This document shows, piece by piece, positions 7,833-16,852 of a DNA stretch of 64,000 bases. A program made the translations under genes and the position numbers. Location: assembly GCA_029248745.1 (NCBI GenBank), contig JAQWIT010000010.1:1-64000 (forward strand). Reading direction: 5' to 3'. This stretch comes from Gammaproteobacteria bacterium (GTDB taxonomy: Bacteria > Pseudomonadota > Gammaproteobacteria > Nitrosococcales > Methylophagaceae). Below the pieces are notes generated by a model, which saw only the letters and a list, made by a program, of their open reading frames with translations, was not told where the DNA came from and did no database searches. Position 1 is the stretch's first letter, and each line of letters starts with the position of its first letter.

Positions 7833-8868
7833 TCAAACGGGGTGAGGTTGGAAAAGTTCACAATTGAGTTGGTTCGGTTTTTGGGTGAGTCGATTTTTTT
7901 GACGGGCTAATTTGAAACGTTGGCTGATCATATCTGCAATATGGCCATGTCCTGAGGCACGGTGTTCAAAGCTGGCAACATAATGCTTACGATGTCTCCT
8001 CTGTTGTATTTGCTGGATGACGTGGTTGGCTCTGTCAGGATAATGTTGCTGTAGCCATTCGGTAAAAAATGCAAGGAGTTCTCCCGGCAGCCGTAACAAT
8101 ATGTAGTTGGCGGTATCAGCACCAGCTTGCGCTACTGCTTGTAATATCATTTCCATTTCGCGATCAGTCAGGACAGGGATGACAGGTGCCAAAAGGATAT
8201 TCAGAGGAACACCAGCTTGTTTGAGCGTTCTAATTGTTTTCAAACGATGTGACGGTGCTTGCTCGGGGTTCTAGATTGCGATTGAGTGTTGTATCCAACG
8301 TGGTGAAGGATAAATTGACGTGGATGAGCTGTTTCTTAGTCAAGTCAGAAATGATATCTAGATCGCGTTCGACAAGTGATGACTTGGTGGTGATTGTGCA
8401 TGGGTGGTCAAGCTCTTGGAGTACTAATAATAGTTTACGTGTCATGGCGTAATGACGTTATATAGGTCGGTAAGGATCTGTGTTAACGCCCAAAGAGATG
8501 GGTTTACATTGATAGTTTGGTGACAGTAATTGTTTTTTAAGATATCAGCGGCAGGCGTTTTGCGGTTACTTTTGTTTCGAAGTCTAAGCCAAGTAAGAGG
8601 TCTAAATAGGCATGACTTGGTCTAGCGAAGCAATAGATACAACCATGTTCGCAAGCCACGATAGGGATTAATTGATTGTTCAAATCGTACGTCGGGTGAT
8701 TGGTTTTGTGAAATGATGGTTTTTGGTGTTTCGATATAGACCTGTGTTTTGTGAGATCGCTGACTTTGCGCGTAGTCTTGATACCAGCGGTTGTCAAATT
8801 GTTCTCGTTACTGTTCGCTAAAACGACTATCGCGCTGACTGAGTGCACCACAGCCTCTGATGGCATTG
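7833..8868 (-). pseudogene. Broken PA0069-family (SPL-like) radical SAM gene
   Basis: Minus-strand fragments in different frames together spell a PA0069/Rv2578c-type radical SAM protein. The order is an N-terminal part ('GALSQRDSRF', 'SQNQSPDVRFEQSINPYRG'), the cluster motif 'CEHGCIYCFARPSHAYL', 'LGVNTDPYRP', 'TKSSLVERDLD', 'LEPRAS' and the C-terminal 'LAPVIPVLTD', 'YILLRLPGEL'. Frames change near 8660-8690 and 8240, with internal stops near 8478 and 8800. The CxxxCxxC cysteines are intact, but no single frame can make the enzyme. It starts just downstream of the mfd stop and was probably co-transcribed with mfd. The family is uncharacterised and related to spore photoproduct lyase. Confidence 0.85.
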
Positions 8869-11800
8869 CTATTCGCTGTTTTTTTGTAGCTCATCGAGTA
8901 GCTTATTGAGTGCGAGTAGACGATCGTCAGCTTCAGGCATAAGTTCGGTGAAACGTAATTTATCTTGGCCATCTAGTTTATATCGGTTGACTTGGGATTG
9001 AATCAATTGGATGATCGTCATTGGCTCTATATTGGGTTCTTGTTCGAAGATAATTCGACCACCTTGATCGTAGACATCAATTTTACGAATGCCTATTGCT
9101 TTGGCTTTGAAGCGTAGCTCGTGAATGGCAAATAAGGTTTGAACTTGTTCGGGTAAAAGGCCGAAACGGTCGATCATTTCGACTTGGAGCTCTTTTAAAG
9201 CATTATTATCTTGTGCTGCTGCGATGCGTTTGTAGAGGACCAGCCGGGTATGTACGTCGGGTAGGTAATCATTTGGAATCAAGGCGGGGACATGTAGATC
9301 AATTTCGATGAAATGGCGATCGGCCATAGTCATGCTAGGCTCTTGTCCTGACTTGAGGGCATTGACAGCACGTTCGAGTAATTCGTTATATAAGCCAAAG
9401 CCGATTTCTTGCATTTGACCGCTTTGGTCATCGCCGAGCAATTCACCCGCACCCCGTATTTCCATATCATGGGTGGCAAGGGTGAAACCCGCTCCGAGAT
9501 CTTCGATCGATTCGATAGCTTCGAGCCGTTTGATGGCATCTTTGGTCATGGCTTTTTGAGGTGGTACGAGTAAATAAGCGTACGCTCGGTGATGTGAGCG
9601 ACCCACACGGCCACGGATTTGATAAAGTTGTGCGAGGCCTAGTTTGTCTGCACGGTCGATGAAGATGGTGTTGGCTGAAGGAATATCGATTCCTGTTTCT
9701 ATAATGGTGGTACAGACTAGGATATTAAAACGTTGGTGGTAGAAGTCCAACATTACTTGCTCGAGCTCTCGCTCACGCATTTGTCCATGTGCGACTGCCA
9801 CTTTGGCTTCAGGCATGATTTGTTCAATGTCGCGGGCAATGCGATCAATATCTTCGACTTTGTTATGTAAGAAGTAAACTTGTCCACCTCGCTTTATCTC
9901 ACGCAGCATACCTTCACGGATGGTTTCCATTTTCCATTGTTGGACAAATGTTTTGATGGCTAAACGTCTTGCTGGTGGTGTGGCGATAATTGATAGATCA
10001 CGAATACCAGAGATAGACATATTCAATGTGCGAGGAATAGGCGTTGCAGTTAGAGTAAGGACATCTATCTCAGCACGATAATTCTTGATTTTTTCTTTTT
10101 GAGTGACGCCAAAACGATGTTCCTCATCAAGAATAAAGAGGCCTAAGCGTTTGGGATTGATATCTTGTTGTAATAGTTTATGCGTCCCAATAATGATATC
10201 GGCAGTGCCATCCGTCATGCCCTGTTTAACACTCTCGAGTTGTTTTTTGGAACGGAAGCGTGACATGACTTCAATATTGACGGGCCAATCTGCAAAGCGA
10301 TCTTTGAAGTTTTCGTAATGTTGTTGGGCGAGTAAGGTCGTTGGCACAAGCACTAATACCTGTTTGCCAGATTGCGTTGCTAAAAAGGCGGCACGCATGG
10401 CCACTTCTGTTTTACCGAACCCGACATCACCGCAGACGAGTCGATCCATGGGTGAATCAGACGTCATGTCTTTGACAACGGCTTCTATGGCATCATGTTG
10501 ATCAGGTGTGGCTTCGAATGGAAAGGCAGCTGTAAAAGCGGCATATTGTTCGTCAGGTGATTCAAGTGGTGCTTTCTTATAGGCAGCACGTTGGGCATAG
10601 ATATCGAGTAGTTCAGCTGCGACATCACGTACTTTTTCAGCGGCGCGGCGTTTGGCTTTCTCCCATTGACCGGAACCCAATTTATGTAATGGGGCCAGCT
10701 CTGGTGCAGCACCGGAATAACGGCTGATTAAATTAAGGGCTGCGACGGGCACATAAAGTTTATCATCTTTGGCATATTCTAATGTAACGTATTCTGTCGT
10801 GACGTCACCAACATCGAGCGTTTGTAGCCCTAAGTAGCGACCGACACCATGATCTTCATGGACAACAGCATCGCCAATGTTGAGTTCGGCAAGATTACGA
10901 ATAACAGCGTCGGAGTCACGTTTTTTTCGACTACGGCGACGGCGTTGCATGACTTGTTGGCCGAAGAGCTGTGGTTCTGCAATGATGGCTAACTGCTCAT
11001 TAATAAGAATCAAGCCTTGTTCAAGCGGGGCAACGGTAATAGCTAAGGGAGTATCATCCTTTAAAAACTGATCCCAGTTTGCAACGGCTTTTGGTCCTAT
11101 GCCGTTATCACGGAGTATCTCTAGTAGTGTTTCGCGTCGCCCTGCTGTTTCAGCAGCGAAAAGAATGCGACCATCGAAGTTGTCGATGAACCTGTTTAGT
11201 GCTTCGCAAGTATTGTCTTGTTGAGCGGTGAGAGTGAGTTGTGCTGGTAGTGTTGTGAGATAATTATCTTTGCCTTGTGCTTGCTCTAATTCGAAGCTTT
11301 GGCTGACTAGACGTGGATAATCTTTGAATTTACTGAATAAGGCTTCAACCTGAAAAAAAATTTGGTTTGGAGGTAACAAAGGTCTTTCTGGATCGACGGC
11401 ATGTTGCTCATAACGCTGGTTAATTTCTTGCCAAAAATCTGTTGCAGCCTGATACGGATTATTGATATTGAAGATCAGGGTGTTATCAGGTAAATAATCA
11501 ATCAGGCTGTTCGTTTTAGGAAGGAATAAGGGTAAGTAGTATTCAATGCCTCCTGGCATATTGCCTTCACTGACTTCACGGTAGATAAGACTTTTTGAGG
11601 GATCACCTTCAAACTGTTGCCTAAATTGTTGGCGGAAATGTTGGATACTGTCATCATTAACCGGAAACTCACGTGCGGGGAGTAGTTCGAGCGATGTTAG
11701 GGATTCTATGGAGCGTTGTGTTTCTGGATCGAAGGTTCTGAGGGTATCTATTTCATTGTCGAAAAGATCGATTCGGTAGGGTAATTTACTCCCCATGGGG

Positions 11801-12339
11801 TAAAGGTCAATAATTGCACCACGAACAGCGAATTCACCATGTTCCATTACTTGAGAAACATAGCGATAGCCTGCTTTATCAAGGCGGTTACGCCATTGTT
11901 CTATATCGAAAATATCGCCTGTTTTTAGAAATAAAGTATTACCTTCTAGAAACTCACGCGGTGCGATTCTATGCATGAGAGTAGAGATCGGGACAAGTAG
12001 AATGCCGCGTTTGAATGTAGGCAGTTGGTGTAATGTTTCTAAGCGTTCAGAAATAATGTCCTGATGTGGGGAGAATGTGTCGTATGGTAATGTCTCCCAA
12101 TCGGGAAAATGTAAGATGGGAAGATCAGATTCTCCAAGATAAAACTGGGCCTCTGTCTCCAGTTTATGTGCATTGGCGGCATCGTTAGTAAGCACTAAAA
12201 TTGGACCATCATGCTGTTGTGCAGCTTTGGCTAAGAGTAGGCCTTGTGCACTCCCATAGAGTTGTCCTGCTTCGAAGAGCGTATTGGCTTTTTGGGGCAG
12301 TTTAGGTTTAAGCGGACTGAGTGTGGTCGATGGTGGCAT
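8869..12339 (-). CDS. mfd: Transcription-repair coupling factor Mfd
   Basis: Mfd removes RNA polymerase stalled at DNA damage and recruits UvrA/UvrB. The 1156-residue protein has every expected part in order: the UvrB-homology N-terminal module, the RNA-polymerase-interaction domain ('GDAVVHEDHGVGRYLGL'), a superfamily 2 translocase with Walker A 'CGDVGFGKTEVA', DEEH-box 'LDEEHRFG', 'LTLTATPIPRTL' and 'QIRGRVGRS', and the C-terminal TRCF domain. Length matches E. coli Mfd. It is divergent from uvrC across 144 bases, so two nucleotide-excision-repair genes share an upstream region. I found no clear LexA-type box there. Confidence 0.98.
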   Translation of the reverse strand: MPPSTTLSPLKPKLPQKANTLFEAGQLYGSAQGLLLAKAAQQHDGPILVLTNDAANAHKLETEAQFYLGESDLPILHFPDWETLPYDTFSPHQDIISERLETLHQLPTFKRGILLVPISTLMHRIAPREFLEGNTLFLKTGDIFDIEQWRNRLDKAGYRYVSQVMEHGEFAVRGAIIDLYPMGSKLPYRIDLFDNEIDTLRTFDPETQRSIESLTSLELLPAREFPVNDDSIQHFRQQFRQQFEGDPSKSLIYREVSEGNMPGGIEYYLPLFLPKTNSLIDYLPDNTLIFNINNPYQAATDFWQEINQRYEQHAVDPERPLLPPNQIFFQVEALFSKFKDYPRLVSQSFELEQAQGKDNYLTTLPAQLTLTAQQDNTCEALNRFIDNFDGRILFAAETAGRRETLLEILRDNGIGPKAVANWDQFLKDDTPLAITVAPLEQGLILINEQLAIIAEPQLFGQQVMQRRRRSRKKRDSDAVIRNLAELNIGDAVVHEDHGVGRYLGLQTLDVGDVTTEYVTLEYAKDDKLYVPVAALNLISRYSGAAPELAPLHKLGSGQWEKAKRRAAEKVRDVAAELLDIYAQRAAYKKAPLESPDEQYAAFTAAFPFEATPDQHDAIEAVVKDMTSDSPMDRLVCGDVGFGKTEVAMRAAFLATQSGKQVLVLVPTTLLAQQHYENFKDRFADWPVNIEVMSRFRSKKQLESVKQGMTDGTADIIIGTHKLLQQDINPKRLGLFILDEEHRFGVTQKEKIKNYRAEIDVLTLTATPIPRTLNMSISGIRDLSIIATPPARRLAIKTFVQQWKMETIREGMLREIKRGGQVYFLHNKVEDIDRIARDIEQIMPEAKVAVAHGQMRERELEQVMLDFYHQRFNILVCTTIIETGIDIPSANTIFIDRADKLGLAQLYQIRGRVGRSHHRAYAYLLVPPQKAMTKDAIKRLEAIESIEDLGAGFTLATHDMEIRGAGELLGDDQSGQMQEIGFGLYNELLERAVNALKSGQEPSMTMADRHFIEIDLHVPALIPNDYLPDVHTRLVLYKRIAAAQDNNALKELQVEMIDRFGLLPEQVQTLFAIHELRFKAKAIGIRKIDVYDQGGRIIFEQEPNIEPMTIIQLIQSQVNRYKLDGQDKLRFTELMPEADDRLLALNKLLDELQKNSE

Positions 12340-12483
12340 GATGACGTGGGAGTAATGTGTATTAAGAGAGTTATTTTCACATAGATTGCTGTGATAAAAC
12401 CAGTTAAAAGCACTTTTATGATGACATTTATCGATTTAAATGAATATGTAATAATAAACGTCCCATTTTGCTGATGAGACTAT

Positions 12484-14319
12484 ATGACTGAAAAGTTGGA
12501 ACAAAAACAAATGTCATTTGATTCGGCGGCTTTCTTGAAGACCTTGACTAGTCGACCTGGCGTTTATCGCATGATCGATATCACAGATACGGTTATCTAT
12601 GTTGGGAAGGCAAAAAATCTCAAAAAGCGCGTATCAAGCTACTTTCGAAAAATGGGTCTGACATCTAAAAACCGGGTTATGGTTGCCCAAATAGCGCACA
12701 TCGAAACGACCGTGACGCATACTGAAAATGAAGCATTAATTCTCGAGAATAATTTAATCAAAGAGTTGATGCCGCGTTATAACATCTTACTTCGAGATGA
12801 TAAGACGTACCCTTATTTGTTTATTTCTTCTGACGCTTTTCCGCGTATTGGTTTGCATCGAGGTGCTAAACGTAAGAAAGGCCGTTATTTTGGCCCTTAC
12901 CCTAGTGCGGGTGCTGTTAGGGAAAGTTTACATTTATTACAAAAACTATTTCCGATTAGGCAATGTGACGACAGCTATTATCAAAACCGTTCACGACCCT
13001 GTTTGCAGTATCAAATCAAACGATGCACAGCCCCGTGCGTTGGTTTGATTTCTGAGGCCGATTATCAAAAAGATTTGCAACATACTATTTTGTTTTTGGA
13101 AGGGAAAAACCAGCAAGTATTGGATGACTTGTCTGAACAAATGACACTTGATTCAGCGGCTTTAGATTTTGAAAAAGCAGCATTGATTCGCGATAAAATC
13201 ATCAGTTTGCGAAAAGTACAAGAGCGTCAATATGTGAGTGCAGAGCAGGGCGATTTAGATGTGCTTGCTGCGATTGTCCGAGATGGTCTATCGGTTGTCG
13301 AAGTGAGCTTTATTCGAGGTGGCCGGAGCTTAGGGAGTAAAAGTTATTTTCCAAAAGGAACTGCTGCAGGATCGGCTGAAGAATTATTAGCTGCTTTTAT
13401 TCCACAGCACTATTTGGGCAAGAATATGCCTGCAGAAGTTTTAGTCAGTCACAGATTTGAGGATCTCACGTTACTAGAAGAAGTATTAAGGTCAGATTCT
13501 GATCATCGTGTAATAATACGATGCCCACAGCGCGGTCCTAGCGTGCGATGGATGAAAATGGCGATGACGAATGCCGAGATTAGTTTGGTTCAGCGTTTAA
13601 GCAGTCGCTCTAATCTATTACAACGTTTTGAATTACTCCAAGAAGTACTTGAAATGGAAGAGATGCCAAAGCGTATTGAGTGTTTTGATATTAGCCATAC
13701 CCGTGGTGAAAAAACAGTGGCCTCGTGTGTTGTTTTTGGCCTCGAAGGACCATTAAAAGCCGATTATCGGAAGTTTAATATTGAAGGTATCACACCAGGT
13801 GATGATTATGCAGCGATGAATCAGGCACTGACGAGACGTTATACGCGATTACAAAAAGGCGAAGGCAAGCGTCCAGATTTATTGTTGATAGATGGTGGTA
13901 AAGGGCAATTGACTGAAGCTAAAGCTGTGATGGCAGATTTACAGCTAGATATTGATATCTTGGGGATTGCAAAGGGGCCTGCACGTAAACCAGGAGAAGA
14001 GACTTTATTTTTAGTCGGGCGAGCAGGTGAAATTGATTTATCAGCTGATTCTCCAGCACTACATCTATTGCAACAGGTGCGTGATGAAGCGCATCGCTTT
14101 GCCATAACAGGACATCGACAGCGACGTGCTAAAGCAAGAAGAACATCACCTTTAGAATCAATTGAGGGTATGGGGCCAAAACGTAGGCAGAAGCTACTAC
14201 AGCAATTTGGTGGATTGCAGGCGATACAACGTGCAGGGGTTGAGGACCTTTCAGGGGTTGAGGGTATTAGTCCAAATTTGGCCCAAAAAATTTATGATGC
14301 CTTTCATGACGAGAAATAA
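12484..14319 (+). CDS. uvrC: Excinuclease ABC subunit UvrC
   Basis: UvrC makes both incisions flanking a UvrB-marked lesion. The 611-residue protein shows the GIY-YIG nuclease ('PGVYRM', 'VIYVGKAKNLKKRV') near the N-terminus and the Cys-containing 'RPCLQYQIKRCTAPC' segment. A UvrB-interacting UVR motif lies around residues 210-240, the RNase H-like endonuclease core has 'IECFDISHTRGE' and 'LLIDGGKGQL', and helix-hairpin-helix repeats close the C-terminus. The first ATG (12484) is used, though ATG 12511 would also leave a complete protein. pgsA follows 49 bases downstream, the uvrC-pgsA order being common in gammaproteobacteria. Confidence 0.98.
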   Translation: MTEKLEQKQMSFDSAAFLKTLTSRPGVYRMIDITDTVIYVGKAKNLKKRVSSYFRKMGLTSKNRVMVAQIAHIETTVTHTENEALILENNLIKELMPRYNILLRDDKTYPYLFISSDAFPRIGLHRGAKRKKGRYFGPYPSAGAVRESLHLLQKLFPIRQCDDSYYQNRSRPCLQYQIKRCTAPCVGLISEADYQKDLQHTILFLEGKNQQVLDDLSEQMTLDSAALDFEKAALIRDKIISLRKVQERQYVSAEQGDLDVLAAIVRDGLSVVEVSFIRGGRSLGSKSYFPKGTAAGSAEELLAAFIPQHYLGKNMPAEVLVSHRFEDLTLLEEVLRSDSDHRVIIRCPQRGPSVRWMKMAMTNAEISLVQRLSSRSNLLQRFELLQEVLEMEEMPKRIECFDISHTRGEKTVASCVVFGLEGPLKADYRKFNIEGITPGDDYAAMNQALTRRYTRLQKGEGKRPDLLLIDGGKGQLTEAKAVMADLQLDIDILGIAKGPARKPGEETLFLVGRAGEIDLSADSPALHLLQQVRDEAHRFAITGHRQRRAKARRTSPLESIEGMGPKRRQKLLQQFGGLQAIQRAGVEDLSGVEGISPNLAQKIYDAFHDEK

Positions 14320-14323
14320 CTGG

Positions 14324-14342
14324 CTTATGGTGCTACCATAAG
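14324..14342 (+). other. Intercistronic hairpin between uvrC and pgsA
   Basis: A perfect 8-bp stem CTTATGGT (14324-14331) and ACCATAAG (14335-14342) encloses a 3-base loop, beginning four bases after the uvrC stop. No T-run follows, so it is more likely an mRNA stability or partial-termination element than a full terminator. Confidence 0.5.
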
Positions 14343-14368
14343 TAGCGTCGTTATGTTGAAGAAGTGTC

Positions 14369-14920
14369 ATGCCTAATATACCTAATATATTAAGTTTATT
14401 GAGAATTGGATTGATTCCTGTCTTAATTGTTGTTTTTTTATTGCCTTATGAATCTGCTCCGACATGGGCGACTGTCATTTTTATTGTTGCAGCTTTTACT
14501 GATTGGCTTGATGGCTATTTGGCAAGGAAGTGGGATCAAACCTCTCCATTCGGGGCATTTATTGATCCAGTTGCCGATAAATTAATTGTTGCAGTCGCGC
14601 TGTTATTGATTTTATATAAAACACCCTCTTGGTATATTTTGCTACCGGTTGTAGTGATTATTGGACGTGAAATAACGGTATCCGCTTTACGTGAATGGAT
14701 GGCTGAATTGGGTCAGCGTAGTGCCGTTAAAGTGTCATATGTTGGTAAATTGAAAACGGCATTTCAGATGTTATCTATCGCCTGTTTGATCTATTATTCG
14801 CCAGTTTTAGATTTACCGACTTTTGAGATTGGTGTGACTTTGTTATATGTTGCTGCAGCACTGACAATCAGTTCAATGTTGAGTTATTTGAAAGCGGCTT
14901 GGCCAATGTTAACTTCTTAG
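14369..14920 (+). CDS. pgsA: CDP-diacylglycerol-glycerol-3-phosphate 3-phosphatidyltransferase
   Basis: PgsA makes phosphatidylglycerol phosphate in the inner membrane, the committed step toward phosphatidylglycerol and cardiolipin. The 183-residue protein has several hydrophobic helices and the CDP-alcohol phosphatidyltransferase signature, D-W-L-D-G-Y-L-A-R followed by 'GAFIDPVADK', with all four aspartates present. The early 'IPNILSLLRIGLIP' is also typical. It follows uvrC and precedes a tRNA-Gly gene that has its own promoter. Confidence 0.97.
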   Translation: MPNIPNILSLLRIGLIPVLIVVFLLPYESAPTWATVIFIVAAFTDWLDGYLARKWDQTSPFGAFIDPVADKLIVAVALLLILYKTPSWYILLPVVVIIGREITVSALREWMAELGQRSAVKVSYVGKLKTAFQMLSIACLIYYSPVLDLPTFEIGVTLLYVAAALTISSMLSYLKAAWPMLTS

Positions 14921-14930
14921 TTTTCATAGC

Positions 14931-14958
14931 TTGACTTATATTCTTAAAGCCCTATAAT
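14931..14958 (+). promoter_or_regulatory. Sigma-70 promoter of the tRNA-Gly/tRNA-Cys pair
   Basis: TTGACT (14931-14936) and a perfect TATAAT (14953-14958) are separated by 16 bases, and the tRNA-Gly gene begins 13 bases after the -10 element. Confidence 0.75.
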
Positions 14959-14971
14959 GACCACCTTCAAA

Positions 14972-15047
14972 GCGGGAATAGCTCAGCTGGTAGAGCGCAA
15001 CCTTGCCAAGGTTGAGGTCGCGAGTTCGAACCTCGTTTTCCGCTCCA
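14972..15047 (+). tRNA. tRNA-Gly (anticodon GCC)
   Basis: A complete 76-base cloverleaf with encoded CCA. The acceptor stem pairs GCGGGAA with TTTCCGC-type sequence, the anticodon stem is CAACC/GGTTG with loop TTGCCAA (anticodon GCC at 15005-15007), and the T-arm contains GTTCGAAC. The identity is unambiguous. Confidence 0.97.
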
Positions 15048-15054
15048 AACAACA

Positions 15055-15085
15055 AAAAAGCCGTGGTTTTATCTACGGCTTTTTG
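15055..15085 (+). terminator. Terminator-like hairpin between tRNA-Gly and tRNA-Cys
   Basis: The A-run plus AGCCGTGG pairs with CTACGGCT plus a T-run around a loop of about six bases. It lies between two tRNAs that otherwise share the upstream promoter, so it may lower tRNA-Cys readthrough or act as a processing hairpin. Confidence 0.7.
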
Positions 15086-15109
15086 GTTTTTGGGTACTGT
15101 TTATATTTA

Positions 15110-15183
15110 GGCTGAGTGGCAGAGTGGTCATGCAGCGGACTGCAACTCCGTGTACGCCGGTTCGATTCCGACCTCAGCCTCCA
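15110..15183 (+). tRNA. tRNA-Cys (anticodon GCA)
   Basis: A 74-base cloverleaf with encoded CCA. The acceptor stem GGCTGAG pairs with CTCAGCC, the anticodon is GCA (15142-15144) and the T-arm contains GTTCGATTCC. No separate promoter is evident between it and the terminator-like hairpin upstream. Confidence 0.96.
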
Positions 15184-15213
15184 TATATCTTTCTTGTGTT
15201 TTCTTTCCTCTTT

Positions 15214-15810
15214 CTAGCTCATGATTGTACCGCTGAATAAGACAGCCGAAAGTGCTATCCAGCTTACTAGGGTACAAAGTCCTGCCATAATAATGGATGT
15301 TGAAAACATAAAGCCTCTACCTTCAGGGATACTCATGAAGACAGGTATCCCTACATAGAGTAGATATAGGCTGTAAATGACGGCTGTGAGGATAACGAGT
15401 ACGACTAGCCATACGATAGGGACGAGTGCTACAACTCCTGCTAGATACATTGGTAGAGCTGTGTAAGTGATAAAGTTGACACAATGTTCGAAATCAACTT
15501 TGGCGTCATAGGTTTTTTCTAGCCAAAAGATGAAGTAGGCCATGGATAAGGCACCGATTATCATTGAACAATAAAAGCCAAATGATAATAGAAAGGCTTT
15601 GTCGACACTAAAAAGGTGGAATTCCTTACCGGATAAGCTCCAACCCGTCAGGGTCAGCCCAAAAAATAATGAGATAGCAGGTATGGCAGCTAGAATGCTA
15701 AGTCGTTTACAGCAGAGTTGTGTGAGGCTGGTGTGTTCGTTTTTAATCGTTAGCCAACCTAAGCGGGGATGAGCTAGTAAGCCGCGGGCATGTTGTAAGT
15801 ACATAAGCAA
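15214..15810 (-). CDS. Yip1-domain family membrane protein
   Basis: The 198-residue protein has about five hydrophobic segments and the Yip1-domain pattern seen in bacterial proteins. An N-terminal amphipathic stretch with 'GLLAHPRLGW' is followed by helices that contain 'GALSMAYFIFWLEKTYDAKVDF' split by loops and a C-terminal 'VGIPVFMSIPEGRGFMFSTS'. It should sit in the inner membrane. Function is not established for bacterial members. It lies 126 bases downstream of ctaB on the same strand and could be read through from the oxidase cluster. Family call is fairly secure, role unknown. Confidence 0.75.
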   Translation of the reverse strand: MLMYLQHARGLLAHPRLGWLTIKNEHTSLTQLCCKRLSILAAIPAISLFFGLTLTGWSLSGKEFHLFSVDKAFLLSFGFYCSMIIGALSMAYFIFWLEKTYDAKVDFEHCVNFITYTALPMYLAGVVALVPIVWLVVLVILTAVIYSLYLLYVGIPVFMSIPEGRGFMFSTSIIMAGLCTLVSWIALSAVLFSGTIMS

Positions 15811-15936
15811 TAATCCTTGTCGAGCATTAATGGCTTGATAAATATGCTTACTTATTAGCCAATAAGGGTGTAATTAAAAAACCAATTCGGGGGCCTTTTT
15901 AGTTTTTAGCATGCTTAGGGCTTGTCGAACATCTTA

Positions 15937-16851
15937 TTAGCCTATGATCCTACTCGCGATGGTGTAATGATCAATGAGGATAAGTACGAATAACCAGAGG
16001 AGATACTGGATTGAGTACTTGAATAGTTCCATTGGCGCTTTTTCATTAGTTTCATCAAAGATGAGTTTAACCATCCAAAATTGGCGTGCATTAAGGAGTA
16101 GCATGCCGATAAGATATAACCAGCCACTCATTCCTGTAATAAAGGGCATGAGCGTGGAGGCAAACATAAGCAGGCTATAGAGCACAATGTGTATTCGGGT
16201 GAAATGATTACCATGTGTAACAGGTAACATTGGGATATTAGCTTCTGCATATTCGTCTTTTTTATGGATTGCTAAAGCCCAGAAGTGAGGAGGCGTCCAA
16301 GCGAAGATGATTAAGACGAGTAGTAAGGCATTTGGGTCTACTTGTCCTGTCATAGCTGTCCAGCCAAGCAGTGGCGGCATGGCGCCTGCTAAACCACCAA
16401 TGGTGATGTTTTGTGGTGTGGCGCGTTTTAAGAACAGCGTATAAATCACAGCATAGCCCAGTAGTGATGCAAGGCTTAATAGTGCTGTTAAAGGATTAAC
16501 GACAAACCATAGCAGAGCGAAGCCTCCGATGCCTATAAGCAGCGCAAAAATGAGACCTTGTTCAGGGCTTACACGTCCTTTAGCTATGGGACGATTTTTC
16601 GTTCTAGCCATTTTGGTGTCAAGACGGTGATCAATGATGTGATTAACAGCTGCACCACTTCCGGCACAGGCGCCAATACCGATTAAGGCGACGGTCAATA
16701 TCATCATATCAGGCCATGAAGGCACTGCTAGTAGTGCACCGACTAAAACGGTGACTAACATTAGAACGACCACTTTGGGTTTACATAAGACAAGGTAGTC
16801 TTTCCAGGTAGAGCCTTGCTGTGCGGTTACTGTACTCATGGATTCCATCAT
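15937..16851 (-). CDS. ctaB: Protoheme IX farnesyltransferase (heme O synthase)
   Basis: CtaB/CyoE adds a farnesyl group to heme b to make heme O, the precursor of heme A. The 304-residue protein has about nine hydrophobic helices and the UbiA-type prenyl-diphosphate motif N70-x3-D74-x3-D78 (NHIIDHRLD), followed by 'MARTKNRP'. Its start lies two bases from the ctaA stop, and AGGTGA overlaps the ctaA end; ATGs at 16851, 16848 and 16839 are all possible. It is the last oxidase-related gene of the minus-strand cluster. Confidence 0.97.
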   Translation of the reverse strand: MMESMSTVTAQQGSTWKDYLVLCKPKVVVLMLVTVLVGALLAVPSWPDMMILTVALIGIGACAGSGAAVNHIIDHRLDTKMARTKNRPIAKGRVSPEQGLIFALLIGIGGFALLWFVVNPLTALLSLASLLGYAVIYTLFLKRATPQNITIGGLAGAMPPLLGWTAMTGQVDPNALLLVLIIFAWTPPHFWALAIHKKDEYAEANIPMLPVTHGNHFTRIHIVLYSLLMFASTLMPFITGMSGWLYLIGMLLLNARQFWMVKLIFDETNEKAPMELFKYSIQYLLWLFVLILIDHYTIASRIIG

Positions 16852-16852
16852 A

